Shown: positions 15,533 through 24,376 of the stretch, piece after piece
How the letters are laid out: every line of letters starts with the position of its first letter
Position numbering within the stretch: the stretch's first letter is position 1
Assembly (NCBI GenBank): GCA_022600955.1
Contig: JAHZJK010000031.1
Location: 124,001-188,000, forward strand
Direction of reading: 5' to 3'
DNA length: 64,000 nt
DNA from: Gammaproteobacteria bacterium
GTDB taxonomy: Bacteria; Pseudomonadota; Gammaproteobacteria; Steroidobacterales; Woeseiaceae
Translations under genes and position numbers: made by a program
The notes under the pieces: model-generated
What the model was told of the DNA's origin: nothing
Seen by the model: the letters and a program-made list of their open reading frames with translations, nothing else
The model's database searches: none

Positions 15533-16291
15533 CTACCATGCTGTTATTCCGTCGCTGATCAGTTTTATTGCGACAATAAACAGCAACGCATAGACGAAAC
15601 GGAAGAAATACCGGTCGGAGACGTTGTTGTGCAGCCAAACACCCAAACTGACGCCGAGTGGCGCCAGCGGCGCCAGTATGAGCGATGCCAATAGATTGTT
15701 TGTCGAGAGTTGTCCGAGCCAGCCGTATGGAACCAGCTTGACGAAGTTGAGCACGGCAAACAGAACGACTGTCGTCGCGACAAAGTCAGTCTTGTTAAGC
15801 GGCCGACGCAACAGGTACATGCTTGCAGGTGGGCCGCCGGAATGTGCGATAAAACTGGTGAATCCCGCGCTTGCGCCGCTTAGCACCCCGTATGGCCAGC
15901 CCAGGTAGTTGGCCGATTCCGTTTTGCCTTGTCTTTTGAGTAGCCAGTAGTGCGACGTAAAGAGTAGCGCGACGACGCCCACTATCAGCTTGACGCTGGC
16001 GGCATTCATATAGCCGAACAACAGCGTTCCGGCGATGACACCAAGAAGCGATGCCGGCACCATAATCTTCAGTTCGGGCCAGACCCATTTGCCTCGATAT
16101 GCCCAGATACTGAGTAGGTCCATCAGGCACAGGATTGGCAGTAATATGCCAGCAGCCTGGATCGGTGACATGACTAACGACATCAAAGGTACGGCGATTA
16201 TTCCAAGGCCGCCGCCGAAGCCGCCTTTAGCAATACCAAACAGCAGCACGGCCGGGACCGCGGCCAGATAGAACATTGGGTCTGTAAGCAC
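15533..16291 (-). CDS. TauE/SafE-family anion exporter
   Basis: Membrane protein of about 252 residues with around eight helices and the two-fold TauE/SafE repeat: FGIAKGGFGGGLGIIAVPLMS in the first half and GWPYGVLSGASAGFTSFIAHSGGP in the second. Family members move sulfite, sulfoacetate or other organic anions across the inner membrane. The GTG at 16291 is chosen because GGGGAG lies five bases before it; a longer upstream start would add a cysteine-rich, basic stretch not usual in the family, and an ATG at 16276 is also possible. No sulfur genes lie nearby, so the substrate is unknown. Confidence 0.85.
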   Translation of the reverse strand: MLTDPMFYLAAVPAVLLFGIAKGGFGGGLGIIAVPLMSLVMSPIQAAGILLPILCLMDLLSIWAYRGKWVWPELKIMVPASLLGVIAGTLLFGYMNAASVKLIVGVVALLFTSHYWLLKRQGKTESANYLGWPYGVLSGASAGFTSFIAHSGGPPASMYLLRRPLNKTDFVATTVVLFAVLNFVKLVPYGWLGQLSTNNLLASLILAPLAPLGVSLGVWLHNNVSDRYFFRFVYALLFIVAIKLISDGITAW

Positions 16292-16350
16292 CGTGACTCC
16301 CCGGCAGGTTTTCTGCTTTAATCGGCATACAAGAGCGAGTAACAAATTGC

Positions 16351-16734
16351 ATGAAAATTCGAATCCGGGACAATTCTATTCGATTACGACTGACCAGGGG
16401 CGAAGTCGATATGCTTCACCGCACTGGTGAGGTGACGGCGACGACGGGTTTTCCGGGTGGGCGAGCCTTTCGCTATTCACTTGAGAGCAGTCCCGCAAGT
16501 GTCAATCCGGCCGCGTTCTATTCCGACAACGAGATTAGAGTCAGACTGCCTGAGACAGTGGTTCTGGCATGGGCCACCACAGAGCAGGTTTCTGTCGAAG
16601 GCGAGCAAGTACTCGACGACGGGAACAAACTCGGGCTTTTGGTTGAGAAAGATTTCGCGTGCCTTGCGCCCCGCGACGGCGAGGACGAATCTGACATGTA
16701 TGCGCATCCCAATGCCGCTGGCGAGGGTTGCTGA
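16351..16734 (+). CDS. Conserved small protein of the DUF7009 type
   Basis: A 127-residue soluble protein that starts MKIRIRDNSIRLRLTRGEV and has an acidic C-terminal tail ending with cysteine and proline-containing segments (CLAPRDGEDESD). This pattern recurs in a small conserved family (DUF7009, by memory) with no known function. It overlaps the next gene by one to three bases (TGA within ATGA at 16732-16735), so the two are translated together. No catalytic motif is visible. Confidence 0.7.
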   Translation: MKIRIRDNSIRLRLTRGEVDMLHRTGEVTATTGFPGGRAFRYSLESSPASVNPAAFYSDNEIRVRLPETVVLAWATTEQVSVEGEQVLDDGNKLGLLVEKDFACLAPRDGEDESDMYAHPNAAGEGC

Positions 16735-17429
16735 TGGCGAACGGTCGCTACGCTCGTTTCGAGCCTCGCACGCTCAAATTCTTGCGAGAGCTCAACGCCA
16801 ATAACAATCGCGAGTGGTTTGCGGATAACAAGTCGCGCTACGAAGAGGACGTACTGGATGTGGCGTTGCGATTTATTCAGTCGATGCAAGACCCGCTGGC
16901 CGAGATAGCGCCACACTTTACGGCTGTGCCGCAGCGGATGGGCGGCTCACTGATGCGAGTCTATCGAGATACGCGTTTTTCAAAAAATAAACTGCCATAC
17001 AAAACCAATATCGGTATCCAGTTCCGCCATGAGCGTGCCAAAGACGTACATTCGCCCGGGTACTATGTCCATATCGATCCCGATTCCGTTTTCCTTGGTG
17101 TTGGCATGTGGCGCCCCGACTCTGATTCATTGCGACAAATTCGGGAGCGCATCAGTGCGAAATCTGCGGAATGGCAGCGAGCTGTCGGCAGCGCAGCATT
17201 CAAACGTCACTTCAGCCTTGGCGGGGAGTCTCTGAAACGACCGCCACGTGGTTTCGATCCCGAACATCCGTTGATCGACGATATCAAGCGTAAAAGTTTT
17301 ATCGCTGTGCGAGATATGTCCGTGGACGATTGCCTGAAACCGCAATTCCAGCGCAGTGTCGAGACGTCATTCAAGCAGTTGACGCCGTACATGGACTTCC
17401 TCTGTAAGGCAGTAGGCGTAAGGCGCTAG
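16734..17429 (+). CDS. DUF2461 (TIGR02453) family protein
   Basis: A 231-residue soluble protein of the DUF2461/TIGR02453 family. Seen: the N-terminal TLKFLRELNANNNREWFADNK, the central RVYRDTRFSKNKLPYKTNIG, and the GYYVHIDP and GVGMWRP strands. The family is widespread, is sometimes encoded near repair or stress genes, and has no settled function. The ATG at 16734 overlaps the previous stop and has GAGGG about seven bases upstream; an in-frame TTG at 16728 is less likely. Its end overlaps the convergent peroxiredoxin-like gene by four bases. Confidence 0.85.
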   Translation: MANGRYARFEPRTLKFLRELNANNNREWFADNKSRYEEDVLDVALRFIQSMQDPLAEIAPHFTAVPQRMGGSLMRVYRDTRFSKNKLPYKTNIGIQFRHERAKDVHSPGYYVHIDPDSVFLGVGMWRPDSDSLRQIRERISAKSAEWQRAVGSAAFKRHFSLGGESLKRPPRGFDPEHPLIDDIKRKSFIAVRDMSVDDCLKPQFQRSVETSFKQLTPYMDFLCKAVGVRR

Positions 17430-18022
17430 CCGTTCAGTATTGCGCGCAGTTCCTGCAGCAAAGTCTCCGGGTTCGGCCGGTCGACGATATGTTTCGATAG
17501 TTTCGTAAAACGGATAATCCCGTTCGCATCAACGACAACTGCCGTCGGCCAGACAGTGTCTGGTCCATACTCTTTGCGATGCGGTCCGGGTACGCCCTCG
17601 CCATGTAACAGGCCAAGCTGTCGGGCAACCGTCAAATCTTCGTCGAGCCAGAATTCGAACTCGACCTCATAAAACTCCGCAACCCGGCGTGTCGTCTCCA
17701 GTGGCTTTGGCGTGACCAGTATCAGACGGGCTCCCAGGTCAACGATTCTCTTGTAGTGCTCTGAGAGGTTCTTGACTTGCCTGGTACAGAAAGGGCACCA
17801 GTTGCCACGTACGAACAGGATAACGCTGGGCGTTCCGAGTAGCTCGGCCGAGCGCAATGGACCACCGTGTTCATCCACTGCGTGAAAGTCAGGCAGGCGC
17901 TCTCCCTGCTGTAGCGATTCCGGGACAGGTCTGCCTTGTTTTCGAAAACGCCAGCCCCCCATAGCGGTCAGTAATAAGGCGATACCAATGATGATTGCGA
18001 CGGTTGTGCTCAAGGTGCTCAA
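17426..18022 (-). CDS. Membrane-anchored peroxiredoxin-like protein (AhpC/TSA fold)
   Basis: A 198-residue protein with one N-terminal helix (about 5-21) and a thioredoxin-fold domain of the redoxin/AhpC-TSA type. The active-site segment reads RGNWCPFCTRQ, a CxxC variant seen in peroxiredoxin-like thiol reductases in place of the classic PTxxC. PVPESLQQGERLPDF introduces the domain. A TTG at 18022 is used; a second TTG three codons later is equally possible and neither has a strong SD. It probably acts on peroxides or protein thiols on the periplasmic face. It is divergent from the acetoacetyl-CoA synthetase gene. Confidence 0.8.
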   Translation of the reverse strand: MSTLSTTVAIIIGIALLLTAMGGWRFRKQGRPVPESLQQGERLPDFHAVDEHGGPLRSAELLGTPSVILFVRGNWCPFCTRQVKNLSEHYKRIVDLGARLILVTPKPLETTRRVAEFYEVEFEFWLDEDLTVARQLGLLHGEGVPGPHRKEYGPDTVWPTAVVVDANGIIRFTKLSKHIVDRPNPETLLQELRAILNG

Positions 18023-18119
18023 ATCCGTGTGTTGGAGGGGCAGTATCGCTCCCGTCAGGACGTAGACACAAGAGGAGAATTGTGGATACTGGCTTCACCC
18101 GACGCTCGACGAAAAAATC

Positions 18120-20054
18120 ATGTCCTCGAACCCGATCATCTGGCAGCCCTCACAAGAACGTGCCGAATCAAGTGCGATGTTCCGTTTCATGCGTCAGCAG
18201 GGCCATGAGAGCTATAGGGCATTGCATCAATGGTCGATCAAAAAGCCAGCAGAGTTCTGGCTGGCGTGCCGGGATTTTTGCGAGATCCGTTTTGACAAAG
18301 AAGCGCCTGAAGTACTTCTTCGACCCGACAATATTATGGACGCAGGCTGGTTCGAGGGTGCAGAACTGAATTTCGCCGCGCATCTTTTGCGGCACCAGGG
18401 CAGCGAGGCTGCGATTGTGTTTTGCGGTGAAGACGGTACGCGCAGGGAGTTGAGCCGTGACGAGCTGCGTTCTGCTGTCGCCAGTCTTGCAGCCGCGTTG
18501 CGTGCGGACGGATTGACCGCAGGCGATCGCGTTGCAGGATACTTGCCCAATTGTCCAGAGGCTGTAATTGCGATGCTCGCAACAACAAGTATCGGCGCGA
18601 TCTGGTCGTCTTGTTCTCCTGACTTCGGCGTTAACGGTGTTGTAGATCGCTTCGGGCAGATCGAGCCAAAGGTGTTATTCGCGCCGAATGGTTACCACTA
18701 TAACGGCAAGGTTTGTGACAGCAGGGAGACCGCCAACCAGATTATTGCGGCGATGCCATCGTTGCGGCGGGCGGTTCTGGTACCGTTTGTTGCAGAACTG
18801 GAAATTGACTTGTCAGCCCACAATGCCGTGCCGTGGGATGAGTTCAGAGTCGCAGATGCCGCACTTGAGTTTACGCCGGTCGGGTTTACTCACCCTCTGT
18901 ACATCATGTATTCGTCAGGAACAACAGGGGTTCCAAAATGCATCGTACACGGCCATGGCGGAACACTGTTGCAGCAGAGCAAGGAACATGTGCTGCACAC
19001 CGACGTATCGCCAGCGGATACGTTGTTCTATTTCACGACATGTGGCTGGATGATGTGGAATTGGCTGGTTTGTGGTCTGGGAACCGGCGCGAGACTGATA
19101 CTTTTTGACGGCGCTCCGTTCAGTGGCGACGGCCGAATTCTTTGGCAAATTGCCGAGCACGAACGCATCACGATTTTCGGTACCAGCGCAAAATACATTT
19201 CTGCATTGCAAAATTTCGAGATTCGTCCCCGCGACGAGTTTTCGCTGCAAGCGCTCAAAACAGTCTTGTCCACGGGTTCACCGCTGGCACCGGAAAGTTT
19301 TGACTACGTATACGATGCGATTGGCGATGATTTGCAGTTGGCGTCCATCTCAGGCGGTACTGATATTCTCAGCTGTTTCGCTCTGGGTAACCCTGTGCTT
19401 CCCGTGCGCCGTGGCGAACTGCAGTGTCAGGGGCTTGGCATGGCCACAGAAGTATTTAGTGACGCTGGCGAAGCCGTAGTTGGTGAGCATGGCGAACTGG
19501 TATGCACGAGACCGTTCCCTTCGACGCCGGTTGGTTTCTGGAATGACGCGGATGGCAGTCACTACAAGTCTGCCTATTTCGAACGATTTGAAGGTATCTG
19601 GGCCCAGGGCGATTTCGCGGAGATGACAGCGAATGGCGGGCTGCTGATTCATGGTCGCTCTGATGCTGTTCTGAATCCGGGTGGCGTACGTATTGGAACG
19701 GCTGAGATCTACCGGCAGGTTGAGAAACTCGACGAGGTCGAGGAAAGTATTGCGATCGGGCAAGACTGGCAGGACGATGTGCGAGTGGTGCTGTTCGTCG
19801 TGCTCAAAAGCGGCATGCAGCTGAATGAATATCTGGTTGAACGAATCCGCTCAACCATTCGAGAAAATGCAACGCCGCGGCACATGCCTGCGAAAGTACT
19901 GCAGGTCACCGACATACCGCGCACCAAGAGCGGTAAGATTGTCGAGCTGGCGGTGCGGTCTGTTGTGCACGGCGATGCCGTCACGAACACTGAAGCTCTC
20001 GCCAACCCGGAAGCGCTGGAGTTGTTTCGCGACCGACCCGAACTGAAAAGCTAG
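18120..20054 (+). CDS. Acetoacetyl-CoA synthetase
   Basis: ANL-superfamily acyl-CoA ligase of 644 residues. The phosphate-binding loop is MYSSGTTGVPKCIVHG, followed by the aromatic motif FTTCGWMMWNW, the SGGTDI region, the hinge motif LIHGRSDAVLNPGGVRIGTAEIY and the catalytic-lysine segment IPRTKSGKIVELAV. The N-terminal IWSSCSPDFG and whole-length pattern match acetoacetate-CoA ligase (AacS) rather than acetyl-CoA synthetase. It activates acetoacetate with ATP for ketone-body or polyhydroxyalkanoate-linked metabolism. The thioesterase gene begins nine bases after it, so both are probably cotranscribed. Confidence 0.9.
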   Translation: MSSNPIIWQPSQERAESSAMFRFMRQQGHESYRALHQWSIKKPAEFWLACRDFCEIRFDKEAPEVLLRPDNIMDAGWFEGAELNFAAHLLRHQGSEAAIVFCGEDGTRRELSRDELRSAVASLAAALRADGLTAGDRVAGYLPNCPEAVIAMLATTSIGAIWSSCSPDFGVNGVVDRFGQIEPKVLFAPNGYHYNGKVCDSRETANQIIAAMPSLRRAVLVPFVAELEIDLSAHNAVPWDEFRVADAALEFTPVGFTHPLYIMYSSGTTGVPKCIVHGHGGTLLQQSKEHVLHTDVSPADTLFYFTTCGWMMWNWLVCGLGTGARLILFDGAPFSGDGRILWQIAEHERITIFGTSAKYISALQNFEIRPRDEFSLQALKTVLSTGSPLAPESFDYVYDAIGDDLQLASISGGTDILSCFALGNPVLPVRRGELQCQGLGMATEVFSDAGEAVVGEHGELVCTRPFPSTPVGFWNDADGSHYKSAYFERFEGIWAQGDFAEMTANGGLLIHGRSDAVLNPGGVRIGTAEIYRQVEKLDEVEESIAIGQDWQDDVRVVLFVVLKSGMQLNEYLVERIRSTIRENATPRHMPAKVLQVTDIPRTKSGKIVELAVRSVVHGDAVTNTEALANPEALELFRDRPELKS

Positions 20055-20063
20055 GAGCTCCGA

Positions 20064-20570
20064 TTGTCAGATCCAGATTATCTTGGTAGCGATGTCGTAA
20101 GTGGGCAAGTTTTGCCTGAATGGATTGACGTCAATCAGCATATGAACGTGGCTTACTATATTTTGGCGTTTGACCTGGCAGTTGACTCTCTGTGGGAGCG
20201 TTTCGGTATCACCTCCGAATACGTCAATGTTACCGACAGTTCAACATTTGCAGTGGAGAGTCACATAACCTGGCAACGCGAGCTCTCTGTTGATCAACCC
20301 TATGTCATCACGACGCAGCTGCTGGCTTATGACGAAAAACGTATACATCAGTTCATGCGTATGTATCACTCGACCGAGCACTATCTCGCGGCGACCGCAG
20401 AGTGGTTGAATTTGCACGTTGACCTGTCTGTCAGGAAAGTGGCACCGTGGCCGAAAGATATTCTGCATCGTATTGCGGCATTCGCGGAACAGCAGGGCAA
20501 TCACGACTGGCCTCCCGAGGCCGGCAAGCAAATGCAGGTTGCGAAACCGCTTTTCAGTTCGAGGAATTAA
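20064..20570 (+). CDS. Hotdog-fold acyl-CoA thioesterase
   Basis: A 168-residue hotdog protein of the 4HBT type. The catalytic region DVNQHMNVAYYILAFD is near the N terminus, and HITWQREL and the C-terminal half are like the thioesterases of carnitine and betainyl-CoA metabolism. It starts with TTG, supported by GGAG seven bases upstream and the position right after aacS. Its TAA shares an A with the glpK start (TAATG). Substrate specificity is inferred only from similarity; a general short-chain acyl-CoA thioesterase is an alternative. Confidence 0.8.
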   Translation: MSDPDYLGSDVVSGQVLPEWIDVNQHMNVAYYILAFDLAVDSLWERFGITSEYVNVTDSSTFAVESHITWQRELSVDQPYVITTQLLAYDEKRIHQFMRMYHSTEHYLAATAEWLNLHVDLSVRKVAPWPKDILHRIAAFAEQQGNHDWPPEAGKQMQVAKPLFSSRN

Positions 20571-22054
20571 TGGCCCATCGAATACTGGCAATAGACCAGG
20601 GTACCAGCAGCAGTCGCACCGTAATCTACGACGACAGTTTCGCTGTGCTTGCGAGTGCACAGCAGGAGTTTCCGCAAATCTATCCGCAGTCAGGCTGGGT
20701 GGAGCATGACCCCGAAGCGATATGGACTTCGGTGCAGGCCGTCACCCGGCAATCCTTGCGGGATGCGTCGCTGGCTGGCGGCGACATCAGTGCCATTGGT
20801 ATCACCAATCAACGCGAAACGACGCTGGTCTGGGACAGGGAAACGGGCGAATGTATTTACAATGCGATTGTCTGGCAGGACCGGCGCACGGCTGACTATT
20901 GCGCTGAACTGAAGCACGCCGGTCACGAAACGATGGTTGCGGCAAAAACCGGCTTGCGGCTGGACCCGTATTTCTCAGCGACCAAGCTGGCCTGGATTCT
21001 CGACCACGTTGATGGGGCGCGTGCGCGTGCAGCCGCGGGTGAGTTGGCGTTCGGCACAGTCGATTGTTTCCTGTTGTGGCGTCTTAGTGGCGGCGAACGA
21101 CATTGTACCGATGCGACGAATGCTTCGCGGACGATGATGTTCAATATACATACTCAGGAGTGGGATTCAGAGTTACTTGAATTGTTCGATATTCCGGCAG
21201 CATTGTTGCCGGAGGTTATGGATTGCGCTGCGGAGTTCGGTATCGCGAATGACGAATGCCTGGGTGGTAACGCGCCAGTGCTCGGCGTTGCCGGTGACCA
21301 GCAAGCTGCATTAATCGGTCAGGCAGGGCTGGAATACGGCATGACCAAGAGTACCTACGGAACTGGCTGTTTCGTTCTCGCAAATACGGGAGCTGCTGCG
21401 TTGCAGTCTGAGCACCAGTTGTTGACCACGGTTGCGATGCGCCTCCGCGGCGAGGTGAGCTATGGCCTCGAAGGTAGCGTTTTCGTCGCAGGGTCCGCAA
21501 TGCAATGGTTGCGTGATGAGCTGCGTATTATCGATGCCGCACCAGAATCAGAGGCAATTGCTGAGCGAACGGGGGTTGTCGATGACGTCGTCGTTGTGCC
21601 AGCATTCGCCGGACTGGGAGCGCCGTACTGGGATCCCACGGCGCGCGGCGCGATTCTCGGCATGAGTCGTGGCAGCGGGCGTGATGCCATAGTGACCGCA
21701 ACGCTGCAAGCCATCGCGTACCAAACCCGGGACCTTATGGACGCAATGGCGGACGATGGTATTTCACCCAGTGTTATCCGGGTTGATGGCGGCATGGTTG
21801 CTAATAACTGGTTTCTGCAGTTTCTGGCCGACATCCTGGAGACGCCGGTTGAGCGTCCGACCAACGTTGAGTCGACCGTGCTGGGTGCCGCATATCTTGC
21901 AGCTTTCCAGGCAGGGCACGTGTCGGGGCCGGAGCAGCTAACAGAGAACTGGAAACTCGATGTCCGCTATGAACCGCGCATGGCAGAGTCTGAGAGAAAC
22001 GCGTTACTGGCGGGCTGGCACGATGCTGTACGCCGCGTGCGCACACAGGAGTAA
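20570..22054 (+). CDS. glpK: Glycerol kinase
   Basis: FGGY-family kinase of 494 residues that phosphorylates glycerol to sn-glycerol 3-phosphate. The start MAHRILAIDQGTSSSRTVIYD carries the phosphate-1 motif; GITNQRETTLVWD, GTVDCFLLWRLSGG, GVAGDQQAALIGQ and the C-terminal DGGMVANNWFLQFLAD follow as in GlpK. The ATG at 20570 has GAGG five bases upstream and overlaps the previous stop. A longer in-frame extension upstream is an artefact of the overlapping thioesterase gene. No glpF or glpD is adjacent. The kinase gene of the next cluster begins at the very next base, so that cluster may be expressed partly from this transcript. Confidence 0.95.
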   Translation: MAHRILAIDQGTSSSRTVIYDDSFAVLASAQQEFPQIYPQSGWVEHDPEAIWTSVQAVTRQSLRDASLAGGDISAIGITNQRETTLVWDRETGECIYNAIVWQDRRTADYCAELKHAGHETMVAAKTGLRLDPYFSATKLAWILDHVDGARARAAAGELAFGTVDCFLLWRLSGGERHCTDATNASRTMMFNIHTQEWDSELLELFDIPAALLPEVMDCAAEFGIANDECLGGNAPVLGVAGDQQAALIGQAGLEYGMTKSTYGTGCFVLANTGAAALQSEHQLLTTVAMRLRGEVSYGLEGSVFVAGSAMQWLRDELRIIDAAPESEAIAERTGVVDDVVVVPAFAGLGAPYWDPTARGAILGMSRGSGRDAIVTATLQAIAYQTRDLMDAMADDGISPSVIRVDGGMVANNWFLQFLADILETPVERPTNVESTVLGAAYLAAFQAGHVSGPEQLTENWKLDVRYEPRMAESERNALLAGWHDAVRRVRTQE

Positions 22055-23347
22055 ATGGCTTTGCTAAGGGCACGCCAGCGAATTGGCAAGTATCGAATTG
22101 TGGGGCGCATAGCGTCCGGCCCCTTGGCGGACGTGTACCGTGCTCAGGACACGATTCAGAAGATCAAGGTTGCCTTGAAAATTCCTAAATCCGACAATGG
22201 CTCCGGGCATGAGGAGTTTCTGCATGAAGTCCAGGTAGCAACCAGGCTGCGGCACCCGAATATTCTGTCTGTGCTCAACGCAAGTTACATCGACGAACAT
22301 TTCGTTATCGCAATGGAGCTGGGCGACGAATCGCTGGCCGATCGCGTGGAGCGACGCATATCGAATGCCCGTGCGCTGGACCTTGCCGGGCAGGCACTGG
22401 CGTCACTCGCGCATGCGCATGAGCACAAGATTATTCATTGCGACATCAAGCCGGAAAATTTCATTCTGTTTCCAGGTAATCAACTGAAGCTCGCAGATTT
22501 CGGTTTTGCGAAGTTTAATTTACGCACGCTAAAAGCGTCGGGTTCGGGCACTATCGACTACATCGCCCCAGAGCAGGCCATGGGGCGCCCAAAATTTCAG
22601 TCGGACGTGTTTTCACTTGGTCTTGTCATTTATCGCTTGTTGTCCGGGACGTTGCCGGAGTGGCCGTTTGAATGGCCACTGGCGGGTCATGAGAAGCTCG
22701 CGGCTCGTGTCAGGCCCGAGTTGATTGAAGTGCTCAAGAAAGCAATTCAGCTGGATCCGAAGCTGCGCTACCGCGACGCGGTGCAAATGCAGGCGGCCTT
22801 CAAGAAGACGCTAAGCCAGGCGCGCAAACAAAAAAGGGTCAAGCCGAAGAATCTGACGCGACGAGGAACAGCCTGGCGGCAAATGCAGTGGCGCGAATTT
22901 CAGCGTCACTTCAAATCGGAACTCGAGACACGGCACCAGTGCAGGCGATGTGAGGGGCCGGTGTCAGAAAGCATGCAGTGTTGTCCGTGGTGCGGCTTTG
23001 ACAATCCGGCGCGTGGTTGCGAGTCGCGCATGCCGGCAACTTGTCCACGCTGCGAGCGTGGCGTAAAAAACGACTGGAATTATTGCTCATGGTGCTATGG
23101 CCCCGGCTTCGTCGAAGAGGCGAGTCGCAGCTATCCCGACCGGCGCTATTCCTCACGTTGTGACAATCAGCGTTGCGGCGGGCGACTGATGCCTTTTATG
23201 CGCTATTGCCCGTGGTGCCGCAAGAAGGTGAGACGAGTGTGGAAGCTCAAAGGCAGCCGGCATCGATGCAAAGCCTGCAACTGGGGCATCGCTCGCGACT
23301 ACTGGCATTATTGTGCGTGGTGTCGCGAACCTGTGAAAAGGGAATAA
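22055..23347 (+). CDS. Ser/Thr protein kinase with C-terminal tandem zinc ribbons
   Basis: A 430-residue cytosolic kinase. Residues 10-270 are a protein kinase domain: Gly-rich loop IASGPLADVY, Lys42 in VALKIP, catalytic loop HCDIKPEN (128-135, Cys replaces Arg of HRD), DFG at 148-150 and the APE-like IAPEQA. Non-RD kinases of this sort often do not need activation-loop phosphorylation. From about 295 to the end there are four pairs of CxxC knuckles (CRRC/CPWC, CPRC/CSWC, CDNQRC/CPWC, CKAC/CAWC), predicted to fold as zinc ribbons. Directly followed by a PP2C phosphatase gene. This kinase/zinc-ribbon plus PP2C pairing, with vWA proteins downstream, recalls the TerY-phosphorylation triad, but the rest of the cluster is different. 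Confidence 0.9.
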   Translation: MALLRARQRIGKYRIVGRIASGPLADVYRAQDTIQKIKVALKIPKSDNGSGHEEFLHEVQVATRLRHPNILSVLNASYIDEHFVIAMELGDESLADRVERRISNARALDLAGQALASLAHAHEHKIIHCDIKPENFILFPGNQLKLADFGFAKFNLRTLKASGSGTIDYIAPEQAMGRPKFQSDVFSLGLVIYRLLSGTLPEWPFEWPLAGHEKLAARVRPELIEVLKKAIQLDPKLRYRDAVQMQAAFKKTLSQARKQKRVKPKNLTRRGTAWRQMQWREFQRHFKSELETRHQCRRCEGPVSESMQCCPWCGFDNPARGCESRMPATCPRCERGVKNDWNYCSWCYGPGFVEEASRSYPDRRYSSRCDNQRCGGRLMPFMRYCPWCRKKVRRVWKLKGSRHRCKACNWGIARDYWHYCAWCREPVKRE

Positions 23348-23350
23348 AAC

Positions 23351-24193
23351 ATGGTGACGGCGACGCAAAAAACTATCAGTGACGGGCTACTGTTGGATGC
23401 CGCTACGGAGCCACATTGTGCGGCGACCGAACTGGCGGGCGGCAAGGCTGTTGCCTATAGCGATCGGGATCCAAACAAAGAGACCGAAAACGAAGATACG
23501 GTTGCCCTCATCCCGTATGGTCCGGCGGCCGCAGTATTGGTCGTCGCAGATGGCGCAGGTGGATTGCCCGCCGGTAAACGGGCTTCTCTTACCGCGGTTG
23601 AAACGCTTACTTCTTCATTGCAGACATCGATGCTAAAAACGTCGCTGTTACGGACCGCAATTCTAAATGGAATCGAGGCGGCAAACGAGGCAGTACAGGC
23701 GCTGGCAAACGGCTCGGCGACGACGATGACGGTCGTAACGATTGAAGGACGTCTTGCGCGTTCCTACCAGATCGGAGATTCCGAGGCGATTGTGATCGGG
23801 CAGCGAGGGCTGGTGAAGTTGCAAACCACGGCGCACTCACCAACCGGCTTTGCTGTCGAGGCGGGTTTCCTGGATGAACGCGAGGCATTGCATCATGAAG
23901 AACGGCATCTGGTGTCCAACTTCATCGGAACTGCCGATATGCGAATCGATGTCGGCGCAGCAGTCGAACTGGATCTGCGTGACACAGTGTTGCTGGCGAG
24001 TGACGGTCTGATGGACAACGTTCACGTCGAGGAAATCATCGAATGTGTTCGCAAGGGACCGCTTCAGGATGCAATCGCGTCGGTCGTGGAAATTGCCAAA
24101 AGCCGCATGCAAACCGAGCGTCTTGGCTTGCCCAGCAAGCCCGATGATTTGTCGGTAATACTTTTTCGCAAGCCTGAGCGCAATAATATTTAA
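23351..24193 (+). CDS. PP2C-family protein phosphatase
   Basis: Metal-dependent Ser/Thr phosphatase of 280 residues. Motifs in order: NEDTVALI, the metal-binding VVADGAGGLPAGKRAS, TTMTVVTIEGR, QIGDSEAIVI, LLASDGLMDN and the final metal ligand region KPDDLSVILF. It starts four bases after the zinc-ribbon kinase and should counteract that kinase or the second kinase at 26598. Likely targets are the FHA-like proteins of the cluster. No membrane segment or signal peptide is visible. Confidence 0.92.
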   Translation: MVTATQKTISDGLLLDAATEPHCAATELAGGKAVAYSDRDPNKETENEDTVALIPYGPAAAVLVVADGAGGLPAGKRASLTAVETLTSSLQTSMLKTSLLRTAILNGIEAANEAVQALANGSATTMTVVTIEGRLARSYQIGDSEAIVIGQRGLVKLQTTAHSPTGFAVEAGFLDEREALHHEERHLVSNFIGTADMRIDVGAAVELDLRDTVLLASDGLMDNVHVEEIIECVRKGPLQDAIASVVEIAKSRMQTERLGLPSKPDDLSVILFRKPERNNI

Positions 24194-24376
24194 CAATATC
24201 AACAAGGTACTGGCGGCACCCCGAAACCTGACAGATTCACGCTATCTCGTGCGTGGAGGATGCCGATTGGCCTCCAGCAGCGTATTATCAAGTACAGGTA
24301 GTAAACCTGAGTGGTATACGGAACTCCAAGGCCCGTTTGGTGCTCCAACCCATAGATATCAGTGAGGCCGACGACG

